Positions 55,056 through 64,000 are shown, counted from the stretch's first letter. The stretch: 64,000 bases of DNA from JAAEPI01 sp964352625 (GCA_964352625.1 CAYGSD010000006.1:1-64000); one strand, 5' to 3'. Numbers and translations are program-made. Notes: generated by a model not told the origin, from the sequence alone.

Positions 55056-56402
55056 TCAAATAGCCCCCTTAGCTTTCAGCTCAATGTACTTATTGATGAT
55101 GTTCACCGTCAGGTGCTGTGGCTCGGTCAAAATGGTATAAATGCCGTTTTTATTGAGCTCTCTGATGATCTGCCGCTTATCGAATTGAAATTTCTCTGCA
55201 ATCGTCTGGTCATAGGCCGACTTGAGTCCGAAGGTTTGGCTATCTGCTCGTTCATTGATTTCTGTGTTATCGAATATGACCGTGCACAGCAGATGATCGC
55301 GAGCTATCGCCCTCAAGTATTTGACCTGACGCTCTAAGGAAACAAGTGAATCGAAATTGGTGAAAAGGATGAGCAAACTCCTTTTTCGAATTTTGAATTT
55401 GATGTTTTTGTAAAGCCTGAAATAATCTGACTCTCGTAATCTGGTCTCCTGAGCATACAGCGCATCGGCTATCATGCTCATTTGCATGGGCTTTCGGTTC
55501 GCAATCATGAACGAACCTATCTTGTCCGAAAAAGTGATCAAACCAGCCTTGTCTCCTCGCCCAATGGCAATCCCAGCCATGACTAGGGAGGAATTAATTG
55601 CATAATCGATCAGGGACAGCCCATCAAAGGGCATGTGCATCATGCGGCCTTTATCCACCAGACAGTAGATGTTTTGCGCTCTTTCTTCCTGAAACTGGTT
55701 CACCATCAAGTCACCTCGTCTTGCGGAGGCTTTCCAGTTGACCAAGCGGAAATCATCTCCGGTCACATAGTCTCTGATTTGTTCAAATTCATGGCTTACC
55801 CCCAGCCTCCTGATCTTCTTCACCCCTATTTCCTCGATGCGGTTGTTAATGGCCAGGAAGGAGTATTTCCTGGCCTGGATAAAGGACGGGTACACTTTCA
55901 CCTCCTGCTCCGTAGCAAGCGTGACTCTTCTTTTGACAAGAGATAGCGTGCTGCGAACGAAAACCTGAGTGTTGCCAAACTGATAAATACCACGCTCCAC
56001 CGGCCGAACATCATACTGTATATCTCGCTCGAAAGCAGGCTTCAGCCCTTTCAATTCGAAGCGGGTGTCTCGCAGTTGCAATTGCTCCGGAAACTCCTCA
56101 AGAATGTCCAGATTCATGGTGAAATTGGCCTTCCCTACAATTCGAAGAATGACAGGATTTTCATCTCCATTGGAAAGCTTACTTTCGATTATTCGCTCAC
56201 CGGAAATCAATTGTTTGTTTCCAAACAGCGTGGCTATATCTACGATAGTCAGCAGGACGATAACGGATAAACCGATCTTTCCAATTGGTATAAATATGGG
56301 GTATGGAAAGCCCAAACAGAATAAAAAGACAATTAAGATAGAGAATCTTAAAAGCCTGTAATCCAAGTAGATATTACCAATTATTTTATCGAGGAATTTC
56401 AA
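55056..56402 (-). CDS. DUF58 domain protein
   Basis: A 448-aa protein. Two N-terminal TM segments are followed by a beta region (YDVRPVERGIYQFGNTQVFVRS) and the DUF58 motif YVTGDDFRLVNWKASARRGDLMVNQFQEE, then a von Willebrand-A-like fold. DUF58 proteins are usual MoxR partners. It is the last gene of the leftward SpoIIM-DUF4129-DUF4350-MoxR-DUF58 operon (17-bp overlap with moxR). Role unknown, possibly assembly or maturation of an envelope complex. Confidence 0.9.
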   Translation of the reverse strand: MKFLDKIIGNIYLDYRLLRFSILIVFLFCLGFPYPIFIPIGKIGLSVIVLLTIVDIATLFGNKQLISGERIIESKLSNGDENPVILRIVGKANFTMNLDILEEFPEQLQLRDTRFELKGLKPAFERDIQYDVRPVERGIYQFGNTQVFVRSTLSLVKRRVTLATEQEVKVYPSFIQARKYSFLAINNRIEEIGVKKIRRLGVSHEFEQIRDYVTGDDFRLVNWKASARRGDLMVNQFQEERAQNIYCLVDKGRMMHMPFDGLSLIDYAINSSLVMAGIAIGRGDKAGLITFSDKIGSFMIANRKPMQMSMIADALYAQETRLRESDYFRLYKNIKFKIRKRSLLILFTNFDSLVSLERQVKYLRAIARDHLLCTVIFDNTEINERADSQTFGLKSAYDQTIAEKFQFDKRQIIRELNKNGIYTILTEPQHLTVNIINKYIELKAKGAI

Positions 56403-57378
56403 TCTGCTCTATTATTTCTTTGATTACCGTTTCGGCAGTCTTCCCTTCCATCTCACGCTCAGGAGTGAGTACCACTCTGTGGGCCAATACAGGATAAGTC
56501 ACCTCCCTGATATCCTCAGGCGTAATGAAGTCCCTGCCTCGCATCGCAGCTAGTGCTTTAGAAGCATTCAGGATGCCGATGGAGGCTCTAGGAGATGCAC
56601 CCAAATAAAGGTCAGGGTTGCTTCGGGTATTCTCCACCAACTGAACGATGTATCGAATGAGGTTGGCCTCTGCCCTAATCTCCGTTACCTGCTTTCGAAA
56701 AGCCTTCAGTTCTTCCCGAGAAATGATCTTCTGCACGTCCTCAAGATTAGAAGAAATTCTATTCGAAGACACCCCGTCTAAAATCTTAATCTCCTCCTCA
56801 AGCGTGGGATAGTCGACATTGATTTTGAAAATGAATCGATCGAGCTGCGCCTCTGGCAACTTGTAGGTGCCCTCATGCTCCACAGGATTTTGCGTAGCAA
56901 GGACAATGAACGGGAACCCAAGTCCGTATCGAACCCTATCTAAAGTTACCTGTCTCTCTTCCATGCTCTCAAACAGAGCAGCTTGGGTCTTTGCAGGTGC
57001 TCGGTTGATCTCATCAATGAGAATTACATTCCCAAAAATTGGCCCCTTCTTAAATTCAAATTCGGCATTCTTCGGATTGAAAATGTTGGTGCCTGTCACA
57101 TCCGATGGCATCAGGTCGGGCGTGAATTGAATTCTGGAGAAATCCGCATCCAATACCCTAGATATTAGCTTTGCGGTGAATGTCTTTGCCACTCCTGGCA
57201 CACCTTCAATGAGTACATGGCCATCAGCCAGAATGCCGGCTATTACCAATTCCACAAGCTGGTGCTGCCCCACTAGCTTCTTGCCAATCTCCTCTTTCAA
57301 GGAATTCATTTTATTGGCTAACTGACTCAGGTCTAGTCGGTTTTCGAAGGTTTCCTCCTCTTTTGGATCTTCGTTCAT
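56386..57378 (-). CDS. MoxR-family AAA+ ATPase
   Basis: A 330-aa AAA+ protein. Walker A GVPGVAKT, Walker B VILIDEINRAPAKTQAALFESMEERQVT, sensor region LATQNPVEHEGTYKLPEAQLDRF and the C-terminal lid (GASPRASIGILNASKALAAMRG) are all present. MoxR ATPases act as chaperones that insert cofactors or metals or remodel partner proteins containing vWA domains, here probably the DUF58 protein. It overlaps DUF4350 by 4 bp. Confidence 0.95.
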   Translation of the reverse strand: MNEDPKEEETFENRLDLSQLANKMNSLKEEIGKKLVGQHQLVELVIAGILADGHVLIEGVPGVAKTFTAKLISRVLDADFSRIQFTPDLMPSDVTGTNIFNPKNAEFEFKKGPIFGNVILIDEINRAPAKTQAALFESMEERQVTLDRVRYGLGFPFIVLATQNPVEHEGTYKLPEAQLDRFIFKINVDYPTLEEEIKILDGVSSNRISSNLEDVQKIISREELKAFRKQVTEIRAEANLIRYIVQLVENTRSNPDLYLGASPRASIGILNASKALAAMRGRDFITPEDIREVTYPVLAHRVVLTPEREMEGKTAETVIKEIIEQIEIPR

Positions 57379-58625
57379 TTTCTTTTGGTCTTAAATAATT
57401 GTACTAATCGATTAAACTTTAGGAACTCTTCTTCGCTCACTTCTGACTTGTCTTTGTAGGCAAAATAAAGCGTAAATAATTGCCGAATGTCTTTCTCTTT
57501 AATCTCAGCTTTCGCCGCAAGTCGTTGGTAAAAATGGTCGTTGATTTCTGCCGTATTCATTTGATACTCGGATCGCACTTTCTCCATCAGAAATTTCATC
57601 TTCTTTCTGACCATCTCCCGATGGTCCTTTCTCATGAGATAAAGCTGACTGATGGATTCTGAAAACTTAAGGCTAATATTTTGAACAGGCTCTATGACGG
57701 GGATGGGTCGTTGCTGTCGTTTGATTTCGAACAAAAAGAAAATAAGTACCGAGACAAGCAAAACGTAAAGTGCCCATTTCAAAGATTCCTGAGAATGAAT
57801 GAAGCTCAGCAATCCAGGCGTGTCCTCATAGTTCGTACGAAACGACCAATTACCAGATGCCCAGTAGGTCTCTACATTTGGTAAAGTGGTTATGAGATTG
57901 GCACTCAACTCAGAATTGGTTTTGAGTATGGTGTAATTGCTGAACACATGTGGCATGGTCACGAGCGTGAGTTTTCCCTTCCCAATTTCATATTGAACAC
58001 CGAGCACATTTCCTTCCTTGTTAGTACCAATAACTTTGGCAGAATCCGGATACGCCTCGATGTAGGTAATAGAATTCAGCGGCTTCAAATCAACCCATTC
58101 ATCATCTAGAAATTGAACCGTGAATTTCTCTTGCTCAAACATTGGATTCTCCTCATCACCGTCCATAGAGTCCAGTGCATAGGCATAGCCAAGGGTGAGT
58201 CCCAATTCATCTGGTAAAAAATCATTGGAATAATTTGTTGCTATCAATGCGTCATTCCCCTGATAGATGTGCAGCAGCAGTGCGCGCGTATCAAGTTCAT
58301 TTATTCTGAAATACTCATCCAAAACAAAAAAATTGAATTGCTCCAAGGTCTCATCATCCATGTCGTAGAGATAACTTGTCGTATCATAATAAATGCCGGA
58401 GTATTCGTACTGATCAAAAATCTCACTGGAAGCAGACTTCACCTTATTGCCCGGAAAAAAGTTATCAATTTGTTTCCCGAACACATAGGCGCCATAAGGG
58501 TGCTTATCGAAACGATCGTAGGTTTCCTGCCATCTAAAAGGCTTGGGCTGGGCGGAGTTGTGAATGGCCAAAATTGAAATCAGCACGACGATCCCTCCGA
58601 TAATGAAAAGAGCTGTTCTATTCAT
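57375..58625 (-). CDS. DUF4350 domain protein
   Basis: A 416-aa membrane-anchored protein. There is a single N-terminal TM segment (LFIIGGIVVLISILAIH), a large extracytoplasmic domain typical of DUF4350 (RWQETYDRFDKHPYGAYVF), a second TM near residue 285 (LKWALYVLLVSVLIFFLFEI) and a cytoplasmic tail with DFUR-like helices (RKDHREMVRKKMKFL). Known in Bacteroidota as part of the MoxR cluster; function not established. Confidence 0.85.
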   Translation of the reverse strand: MNRTALFIIGGIVVLISILAIHNSAQPKPFRWQETYDRFDKHPYGAYVFGKQIDNFFPGNKVKSASSEIFDQYEYSGIYYDTTSYLYDMDDETLEQFNFFVLDEYFRINELDTRALLLHIYQGNDALIATNYSNDFLPDELGLTLGYAYALDSMDGDEENPMFEQEKFTVQFLDDEWVDLKPLNSITYIEAYPDSAKVIGTNKEGNVLGVQYEIGKGKLTLVTMPHVFSNYTILKTNSELSANLITTLPNVETYWASGNWSFRTNYEDTPGLLSFIHSQESLKWALYVLLVSVLIFFLFEIKRQQRPIPVIEPVQNISLKFSESISQLYLMRKDHREMVRKKMKFLMEKVRSEYQMNTAEINDHFYQRLAAKAEIKEKDIRQLFTLYFAYKDKSEVSEEEFLKFNRLVQLFKTKRK

Positions 58626-59289
58626 TTGCCCTCTTTTTTATTGATTCCACGCCTGCACTCAAGTGGTTGAATGCTCGCTCCGAAGCGTCAAATTCCCCGT
58701 ACCACACGTATTCATACACTCGCAACACCGACCGAAAATCACCTTGCTGCTGCTCCGGCATTTCCCACAGGTAATCGTAGTTGGTCTTTTCTATCTGCCA
58801 GTCAATTTGCTTGGCCACTTGCAGCACTTTGAGTGCTTTCAAGAAACTGTACCGAATAGCCGCTCGGAAGTCACCGACAGCAAGGGCATTCTGGATAAGT
58901 GCATCAAAATCTTCATTTGCCAATTGCTCTCCTGATCGGATTTGGATCAAAGGATCAATGTCCTTTTTGTCCCGAGGGGCTGACCGTCCGAACGTGGTGT
59001 TTTTTAGAATAATCCAAATCAACAACGCCACCAGACCGATAACAATCACATATCCAATGATATTACTAAAGAGCCAAATGATTGCCCTTGCAATTCCATT
59101 GATGAAGTCAATGAGGTAGTTTTTAGGAGGAGGAATATCACGCGAATAATCAAAGGACTTACTGGTGTTTAAACGCTCAATCTCCACTTGATCGTAACCT
59201 CTATTATTATCCGAACTATCCGATTGACTGATCATCAAGAGAGGAGAGAATAGTACCGATATGAGAATGAGCCTTCTAATCAACTGCAT
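58618..59289 (-). CDS. DUF4129 domain protein
   Basis: A 223-aa protein: signal or first TM (about 1-22), a second TM (about 75-95, IIGYVIVIGLVALLIWIIL), then a cytoplasmic DUF4129 domain with AIRYSFLKALKVLQ and NYDYLWEM. It overlaps DUF4350 and SpoIIM genes by 8 and 14 bp and belongs to the same operon. Confidence 0.8.
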   Translation of the reverse strand: MQLIRRLILISVLFSPLLMISQSDSSDNNRGYDQVEIERLNTSKSFDYSRDIPPPKNYLIDFINGIARAIIWLFSNIIGYVIVIGLVALLIWIILKNTTFGRSAPRDKKDIDPLIQIRSGEQLANEDFDALIQNALAVGDFRAAIRYSFLKALKVLQVAKQIDWQIEKTNYDYLWEMPEQQQGDFRSVLRVYEYVWYGEFDASERAFNHLSAGVESIKKRANE

Positions 59290-60238
59290 ATCTTTTGGCT
59301 ACCCTGCGAGGGTAAATGATGAAATACCAGACGATGAAAACGGCAGAACCGAGAATGATTCCACCCCTTATAAAGTCAGGGAACTCGGTGTGCCTCGTCA
59401 CAAAACCTTCCAAAAAACCGGCAAAGATGAAAAGCGGCACAAGACCAATGCTGATTTTCACCGCATCCTTTGCTCCCTTAATTAGGGAATATTTGCGTGG
59501 ATAGGTACCCGGAAAGAGCAAAGAATTCCCTAGGGTTATTCCAGCAGCACCTGCGATGACTATTGAAGAAATCTCGATCGTTCCATGAATCCAAATGGTA
59601 AGGAATGATTCCCAAAACAATCCTTTCGTTACAAAGAAATATTGAAAGGCTCCAACCATGACTCCATTGACAAAAAGGAAATAATAGGTGCCAAATGAGA
59701 ACAAAATGCCCGCTACGAATGTCCAACCTGCAACGCGCACATTGTTCATGGTTATTCCTACAAACATGGATTGAGAGTCTGAATCCTTATAGACACCCAT
59801 GGGATCACCTTTTTCAATATTCTTCAAGGTCATATCCACGTATTCATCACCTAGTACAACTCGGGGAAAAGACTCATCGTAGTGCGTAGACACCACTCCA
59901 ATCAAAAGACAAACAGTAAAAAACAAAAAAGCATAGAGCAATTTAAGTCGGTGTTTGAACAAGATAAGCGGCACTTCATATTTCCAGAAAGTACCAAACC
60001 GATCCAGTTTCTCGCGCTTGGCCTCAGAGAGTTTTTGGAAAATTCCTCGTGCCAGAGAGTTCAAATACTTGGTAGAGACACTATCCTTGTAGTGTGTTCG
60101 GGCATAAGAAAGATCATCGGTGAGTTCTACAAAGAGATCAGCGGATTCGTCTGGAGAGAGGTCACTATTTTTATCAAGAATTTGCTCGACCTTTCGCCAC
60201 TTTTGTTCATTTTGACTCAGAAAAGATGCTTCTCTCAT
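59276..60238 (-). CDS. Stage II sporulation protein M family membrane protein
   Basis: A 320-aa protein of the SpoIIM family. The N-terminal helical region (ADLFVELTDDLSYARTHYKDS) is followed by several TM segments and WIHGTIEISSIVIAGAAGITLGNSLLFPGTYPR, the signature of the family. Bacteroidota do not sporulate; in this phylum the gene belongs to the MoxR cluster. It is the first gene of the leftward operon and diverges from the RDD gene (34-bp gap), with which it may share a promoter region. Confidence 0.9.
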   Translation of the reverse strand: MREASFLSQNEQKWRKVEQILDKNSDLSPDESADLFVELTDDLSYARTHYKDSVSTKYLNSLARGIFQKLSEAKREKLDRFGTFWKYEVPLILFKHRLKLLYAFLFFTVCLLIGVVSTHYDESFPRVVLGDEYVDMTLKNIEKGDPMGVYKDSDSQSMFVGITMNNVRVAGWTFVAGILFSFGTYYFLFVNGVMVGAFQYFFVTKGLFWESFLTIWIHGTIEISSIVIAGAAGITLGNSLLFPGTYPRKYSLIKGAKDAVKISIGLVPLFIFAGFLEGFVTRHTEFPDFIRGGIILGSAVFIVWYFIIYPRRVAKRYAVD

Positions 60239-60272
60239 TGCTTGGGTTTGAGCACGGAATATTAGCTAGAAT

Positions 60273-61103
60273 ATGGGGCTTTTGAAAGTACATACAGCGC
60301 AAAATGTTTTGTTGGAATTTCCAGTAGGAAATGTGGGTCAAAGAATACTGGCCGCATTCCTTGATCTGGTCGTATGTGGCCTCTATGTGTTCATAGCCCG
60401 ATGGATTTTTCTGGGCTTGGCCGGAATCGAACTTTTCAATGATAACCCTACCCTCCTGTTTTATGCCGTGATCGTGCTACCTGTCTTGCTCTACCTACCC
60501 TTCATAGAATACTTATGGAATGGTAAGACTATCGGAAAAGCCGCACTGAAGCTGCAAGTGATACGAGCCGACGGGAGTGCCCCTTCTCTTGGAGATATTA
60601 TTCTAAGATGGCTGGTTCGGACCGTAGATGTCAAGCTCGGATTCTTGCTGATTTTTTTTGTTCCAAGAGTACCTTCCTCAGAGTCAGAATCAATGTTCAT
60701 GGCTTGGGCCGCCATACTGACGATACTTCCACTTCCCATCGTCGGTATCATTTCCATGGCCACCTCTCCTAATGGTCAGCGGTTGGGTGATAGATTGGCC
60801 AATACGGTTGTTATCCAGTCGAAACGAATTTTTTCACTGGATGATACGATTCTCAAGGCTACTGAAGAAACGTACATTCCGACCTACACCAACGTCCTCA
60901 ATCTGCGCGACAAGGATATTTACATCATCAAAAACACCATAGAGCAGGCGGAGAATAGTCACCAATATGCTAATGTGAAAAAGCTGGCCGATAAAGCCCG
61001 TGAAGTGCTAAACATCACTGACGACACGCGTCCGCTCATTCTTCTGAAAACATTGGTCAAAGACTATAATCACCTGGCAAGAGAGCGGGATTTGAATGCT
61101 TAA
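60273..61103 (+). CDS. RDD-family membrane protein
   Basis: A 276-aa protein with three TM segments and the family features near GNVGQRILAAFLDLVV, LWNGKTIGKAALKLQVIRADG and SPNGQRLGDRLANTVVI. The C-terminal 90 residues are soluble. RDD genes usually sit opposite the SpoIIM gene in Bacteroidota. Function unknown; some RDD proteins support Na+/H+ antiport. Confidence 0.88.
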   Translation: MGLLKVHTAQNVLLEFPVGNVGQRILAAFLDLVVCGLYVFIARWIFLGLAGIELFNDNPTLLFYAVIVLPVLLYLPFIEYLWNGKTIGKAALKLQVIRADGSAPSLGDIILRWLVRTVDVKLGFLLIFFVPRVPSSESESMFMAWAAILTILPLPIVGIISMATSPNGQRLGDRLANTVVIQSKRIFSLDDTILKATEETYIPTYTNVLNLRDKDIYIIKNTIEQAENSHQYANVKKLADKAREVLNITDDTRPLILLKTLVKDYNHLARERDLNA

Positions 61104-61513
61104 TGTGGCAATCTGTCTTTCAGTAAACCGTACACGTAGGTTCCCAGCATTGCGGCAAGAATAACCACAGCAATAACCCCAATCCCATTTCCAAGCAAAA
61201 TGAAAAGCGGTCCGGGACAAGCTCCGGTCATGGCCCAACCAAGCCCAAAGAAAGTACCTCCGATCAGGTAGCGAGCCACACCGAATTCCTTTGGCTCTAT
61301 GGTAATTGGGTTGCCATTTACGTCTCTGTATTTCTTTCTCTTGAGAATCTGTATGAAAATAATCCCTAGAACGACAGCCGAGCCTATGACCCCATACATG
61401 TGAAACGACTCGAACCGAAACATTTCATAGATCCTGTACCACGACACGATCTCCGCCTTGGTGAGCGTAATTCCGAAGACAATTCCTATTAGTAAGTATT
61501 TAATGAATTTCAT
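61100..61513 (-). CDS. YeeE/YedE-type sulfur transporter, second half
   Basis: A 137-aa membrane protein with four hydrophobic segments. WAMTGACPGPLFILLGNG carries the conserved cysteine motif of YeeE/YedE-type transporters, which move thiosulfate or related sulfur species via cysteine relay. It starts one base after the first-half gene, so the two form one split transporter. It converges on the RDD gene with a 4-bp overlap. Confidence 0.87.
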   Translation of the reverse strand: MKFIKYLLIGIVFGITLTKAEIVSWYRIYEMFRFESFHMYGVIGSAVVLGIIFIQILKRKKYRDVNGNPITIEPKEFGVARYLIGGTFFGLGWAMTGACPGPLFILLGNGIGVIAVVILAAMLGTYVYGLLKDRLPH

Positions 61514-61514
61514 A

Positions 61515-62084
61515 TCAGCTAAGAGTGAGTAAGTGTGGGAGAATGAGATGGGTGACGAAAAGACCTCCGATAAAGAAGCCCATCACGGCAATGAGGGAGG
61601 CTAGCTGCAGGTCGCTCAATCCACTGATGGCATGCCCTGAGGTACATCCTCCGGCATACCTTGTCCCAAACCCAATAAAAAATCCGCCGACAACCAACAT
61701 TATGATGCCCCGGGTCGTGCCCAATGACTCCCAGTTGAAAATGCTCTCAGGCACTAACTTGTTTCCGGTAGTTTCGATACCCATCTCTTGCAAGTTTGCC
61801 GTAGTGGCAGCCGAAAGTTGAATCGCATTATCGTCAATCAAAAACTGGCTTGCAAGAAACCCTCCGATAACCAGCCCAAGAGCAAAAACCAAATTCCACG
61901 CTTGTGATTTCCAATCGAATCGAAAAAACTCGCAATTCTTTCCAGCACCTAAAATCGAACACATGGTGCGAAGGTTTGAGGAAAGTCCAAATCGGGAGCC
62001 AAAAAGCAAAAGTGCCAGCATGACCAGCGATATCATGGGGCCTGCCACATACCATGGCCAAGGTTGACTTATATATTCAATCAT
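61515..62084 (-). CDS. YeeE/YedE-type sulfur transporter, first half
   Basis: A 189-aa membrane protein. FGTRYAGGCTSGHAISGLSDL has the diagnostic GGCTSGH motif of the family. Together with the downstream gene it makes the two-protein version found in many bacteria. The secreted rhodanese at 35 kb could handle related sulfur species, but the genes are far apart. Confidence 0.9.
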   Translation of the reverse strand: MIEYISQPWPWYVAGPMISLVMLALLLFGSRFGLSSNLRTMCSILGAGKNCEFFRFDWKSQAWNLVFALGLVIGGFLASQFLIDDNAIQLSAATTANLQEMGIETTGNKLVPESIFNWESLGTTRGIIMLVVGGFFIGFGTRYAGGCTSGHAISGLSDLQLASLIAVMGFFIGGLFVTHLILPHLLTLS

Positions 62085-62243
62085 TGTGTTTATTTGAACG
62101 AAAAGAACAAACAGCTTTCAGAGTTAGATTGTTCCTTGATAAAACTTGCCACAAAGCTATAGTCTGTCCCCTGCTTCTGTGTAACAACTGTTACCGATTA
62201 ATAAGAATGTAATTCTGAACTTTGAGAAAATAGATTTTGAGAT

Positions 62244-62450
62244 ATGACTAAAAACATGAGCAAAACGGACGGGGTAATCAGAATTGTTGTGGCTTTAACA
62301 ATTGTAGCCCTTTGGTACTTCCAGGTTGTTTCAGGCACTCTACTTGGCGTTCTTGGTATAGTTGCCGCAATATTTATCGTAACTGGATTTATTAATTATT
62401 GTCCTCTCTACTCCGTATTTAGAATTAGGACTAGGAAGAAAGACAATTAA
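62244..62450 (+). CDS. DUF2892 (YgaP-like) small membrane protein
   Basis: A 68-aa protein with two TM segments separated by a short loop, matching DUF2892: MSKTDGVIRIVVALTIVALW and GFINYCPLYSVF. In other bacteria it is attached to rhodanese domains or sits with sulfur genes, which fits the adjacent YeeE/YedE pair. A start at the internal ATG (residue 5) is possible. Confidence 0.85.
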   Translation: MTKNMSKTDGVIRIVVALTIVALWYFQVVSGTLLGVLGIVAAIFIVTGFINYCPLYSVFRIRTRKKDN

Positions 62451-63301
62451 TAGAGGCAGCTTTTCGGATCTGACTTCAGATAATAGCCCTTGTAATTTTT
62501 TGCGGCCTTGTCCATGCAACCACAAAGATTCAAGAGCTCAATATTTCTAAATTCCGTAGCGAAACTTTCGGCCTGAACAGCCAAATATCCCTCTGTCATT
62601 CTCATCCCATTTGGGAATTTGACTGTGTCCTGATTAGCCATGCTACCACCAACAACAGGTTTTGAATAAGTAACAAGTGTATCCCCATTCATAATGTGAT
62701 GAATGAGAGAGTCACCCAATACCACCGCCTCAGCCGTAACCCACTCACCCAGTTCATAAATCGGTCCCTCATAATCCTCCAAGCAATGTGGTTCATATAG
62801 TTCACCGATTATCGTTACATGACAGCCCGGAGTACACAAGGATCCAGTTGGACGTTCAGCGAGCAATTGATATTCAATAGATAATGGGAAACCTTGATTT
62901 GGCTTCATAGATTCAGGGGACTGACTATGAAGCATTAAACCATTGTTAGCATAAGCCCAATCTGGGGAGCCGGGAATAGCCTCACCAACGAATCTATAGT
63001 CCATTCTCACACGATAATAAGACAGCTTTTCTCTGTAGAATAAATGTCCAAACTCAAATCTAAACGAGTCATATTCAGAGTAATCAACACTAAGCACCGA
63101 ATCTACTACCTTGAAAGTGTTTTTGTAATTCACACCTAAATCCTGTCCGGTAAACTTAGGCGTCCATCCTTCTAGAGTTTTACCATCAAATATGGTTTTC
63201 CACTCCACCAATTCTTCCTTCTCAGGAACCGCACATGAAAATAGGACTGTCAGAAGAAAAGAAAATAGGACTGTTGTAATTTTTGTGAGATTGTTATCCA
63301 T
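62447..63301 (-). CDS. DUF1080 lipoprotein with Cys-rich GCxD tail
   Basis: A 284-aa lipoprotein. The start MDNNLTKITTVLFSF is preferred, as the 17 upstream residues look artificial; the signal ends at SCA. The DUF1080 (3-keto-disaccharide hydrolase-like, concanavalin fold) part begins WKTIFDGKTLEGWTP and includes ANNGLMLHSQSP and IEYQLLAE. The tail GCMDKAAKNYKGYYL...SCLY matches the small GCxD..A.NY...D..SC.Y module common at the ends of Bacteroidota surface proteins. It probably acts on sugar derivatives outside the cell. It converges on the DUF2892 gene with a 4-bp overlap. Confidence 0.82.
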   Translation of the reverse strand: MDNNLTKITTVLFSFLLTVLFSCAVPEKEELVEWKTIFDGKTLEGWTPKFTGQDLGVNYKNTFKVVDSVLSVDYSEYDSFRFEFGHLFYREKLSYYRVRMDYRFVGEAIPGSPDWAYANNGLMLHSQSPESMKPNQGFPLSIEYQLLAERPTGSLCTPGCHVTIIGELYEPHCLEDYEGPIYELGEWVTAEAVVLGDSLIHHIMNGDTLVTYSKPVVGGSMANQDTVKFPNGMRMTEGYLAVQAESFATEFRNIELLNLCGCMDKAAKNYKGYYLKSDPKSCLY

Positions 63302-63437
63302 GATTGAAGTTTTTGGTTTCAAATCCTCATCTTGACAAAGATTTTGCTTCACTTATTCAAACCAATAAAGTTAGCGACGATCACATCAGAAAAATAGAAA
63401 TTTTGCAACAGGCTTTATCAATAATTCTATCTTTGAG

Positions 63438-64000
63438 GTGTTGAAAACATACATTATCTGCTATTTTCTATTCGTTTCAATTCTTCTCCCTTCTCAGAAC
63501 ACCTCCGATTGTCTGAGACAAGTGCTGAAAGAAAAACCGATGATTGACCGTGAGTACATTGACGTGCTCAACGAATTGACGTTGAATCTGATTCTGACCG
63601 ACCCAGTGGTAGGTTTGTCACAGGCCAGTGAGTCTTTGAGACTTATTGAAACAATTGAGTATCCTCAAGGGCTTTTTACGGCTCTTATGCATAAAGGAAG
63701 CGCACTTTGGACAACCGGATTGCCCGATCAGGCGCTTGGCTATTATTATAGGGCCAAGAAAATGGAAAGTGTTGCTAGCGCGAATACCCGAGTTGCTTTA
63801 AACAACAACATTGCGGAAGTGTTTAAGCAGAAAAAGCTATTCGATTCGGCACTACTCTACTACAATAGGGCTCTGAAAATAGGCGTGTACGAAAGGCCCG
63901 ATCTGGACTTTTCAATTCTAGAATATAATGTCGGGGAGCTTTACTTGATAAATCAAAATTTAGATTCGGCTAGTGAATATTTTCACAAGTCATATGAAAC
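63438..64000 (+). CDS. TPR-repeat protein, 3' end outside the window
   Basis: The frame opens at GTG (63438) or TTG (63441) and is open to the window edge. A signal-like segment (LKTYIICYFLFVSILLPSQ) is followed by helical tetratricopeptide repeats: GLFTALMHKGSALWTTGLPDQALGYYYRAKKM, then ALNNNIAEVFKQKKLFDSALLYYNRALKI. Such TPR N-termini commonly precede histidine kinase or LuxR-type output domains in Bacteroidota, but the output part is not visible. A TATCTTTG box (63428-63435, TTG 22 bp upstream) would place transcription almost at the start codon, so the true start may lie further in. Confidence 0.7.
   Translation, partial: MLKTYIICYFLFVSILLPSQNTSDCLRQVLKEKPMIDREYIDVLNELTLNLILTDPVVGLSQASESLRLIETIEYPQGLFTALMHKGSALWTTGLPDQALGYYYRAKKMESVASANTRVALNNNIAEVFKQKKLFDSALLYYNRALKIGVYERPDLDFSILEYNVGELYLINQNLDSASEYFHKSYE

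Noticed and set aside
1..64000. tRNA, rRNA, prophage or insertion sequence genes
   Set aside because: None were recognised on either strand; intergenic gaps are short and contain no cloverleaf-like or transposase sequences that I could see.

Overview
The window looks like chromosomal DNA of a marine-type member of the Bacteroidota, most likely the Cytophagales. The phylum call rests on several gene families seen together: a type IX secretion sorting domain, an STN-domain TonB receptor followed by a DUF4249 lipoprotein and an MG2-like protein, the MoxR/DUF58/DUF4350/DUF4129/SpoIIM cluster, a Bacteroidota-type HU protein, and promoters matching TTG...TAnnTTTG. The order-level call is inference. 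No rRNA, tRNA, CRISPR array, transposase or prophage module was found.

Left end (0.3-6.2 kb): a compact leftward four-gene operon encodes a ParB/Srx-like protein, an SNF2-type helicase, a DUF3883 PD-(D/E)XK-like protein and a Dam-type adenine methyltransferase. It has the make-up of a restriction-modification-like defence system and is the best candidate here for an undescribed system. The gap upstream of it, shared with a divergent HU-like gene, carries four 22-bp tandem repeats plus inverted copies. A 7-codon leader ORF overlaps the first start codon.

6.3-16.1 kb: an ABC ATPase with an ABC-2 permease/M1 peptidase fusion, a DUF1295-DUF2177 membrane pair, a large acyl-CoA dehydrogenase/oxidase whose open frame runs into a REP-like repeat, and an orphan TOBE-type ABC ATPase. 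16.3-22.2 kb: a rightward set of GMC oxidoreductase, sulfotransferase, SAF-domain dehydrogenase and GT2 glycosyltransferase, then a zinc-ribbon SDR-like protein; this suggests modification of a glycoconjugate or small molecule. 22.2-24.9 kb: a TruA-like gene and, beyond a T9SS-secreted arylsulfotransferase-like gene, a second truncated truA 3' end, which marks an old duplication or insertion.

25.0-31.8 kb: a four-gene outer-membrane operon (unknown secreted protein, STN-TonB receptor, DUF4249 lipoprotein, MG2-like protein). 32-42.8 kb: housekeeping and signalling genes (tex, a bacterial voltage-gated sodium channel, a secreted rhodanese, a PAS histidine kinase with response regulator, a CsgG-like/beta-barrel protein, glnS, a long-chain acyl-CoA ligase). 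42.9-51.1 kb: an alpha-glucan operon, glgE, maltokinase, glgB and GH57/DUF3536, facing a small CBM48 protein. This is the maltose-1-phosphate route to glycogen-like glucan, although no treS is present in the window.

51.3-64 kb: an M14 carboxypeptidase, a DUF2752 and polytopic membrane pair, the SpoIIM-DUF4129-DUF4350-MoxR-DUF58 operon with a divergent RDD gene, a split YeeE/YedE sulfur transporter, a DUF2892 protein, a DUF1080 lipoprotein with a Cys-rich tail, and the start of a TPR protein cut by the window edge.

Several starts were moved downstream from the longest open frame where the N-terminus overlapped a neighbour, a repeat or an unlikely extension; each entry says so. Family names come from motif recognition by eye, not from database searches.
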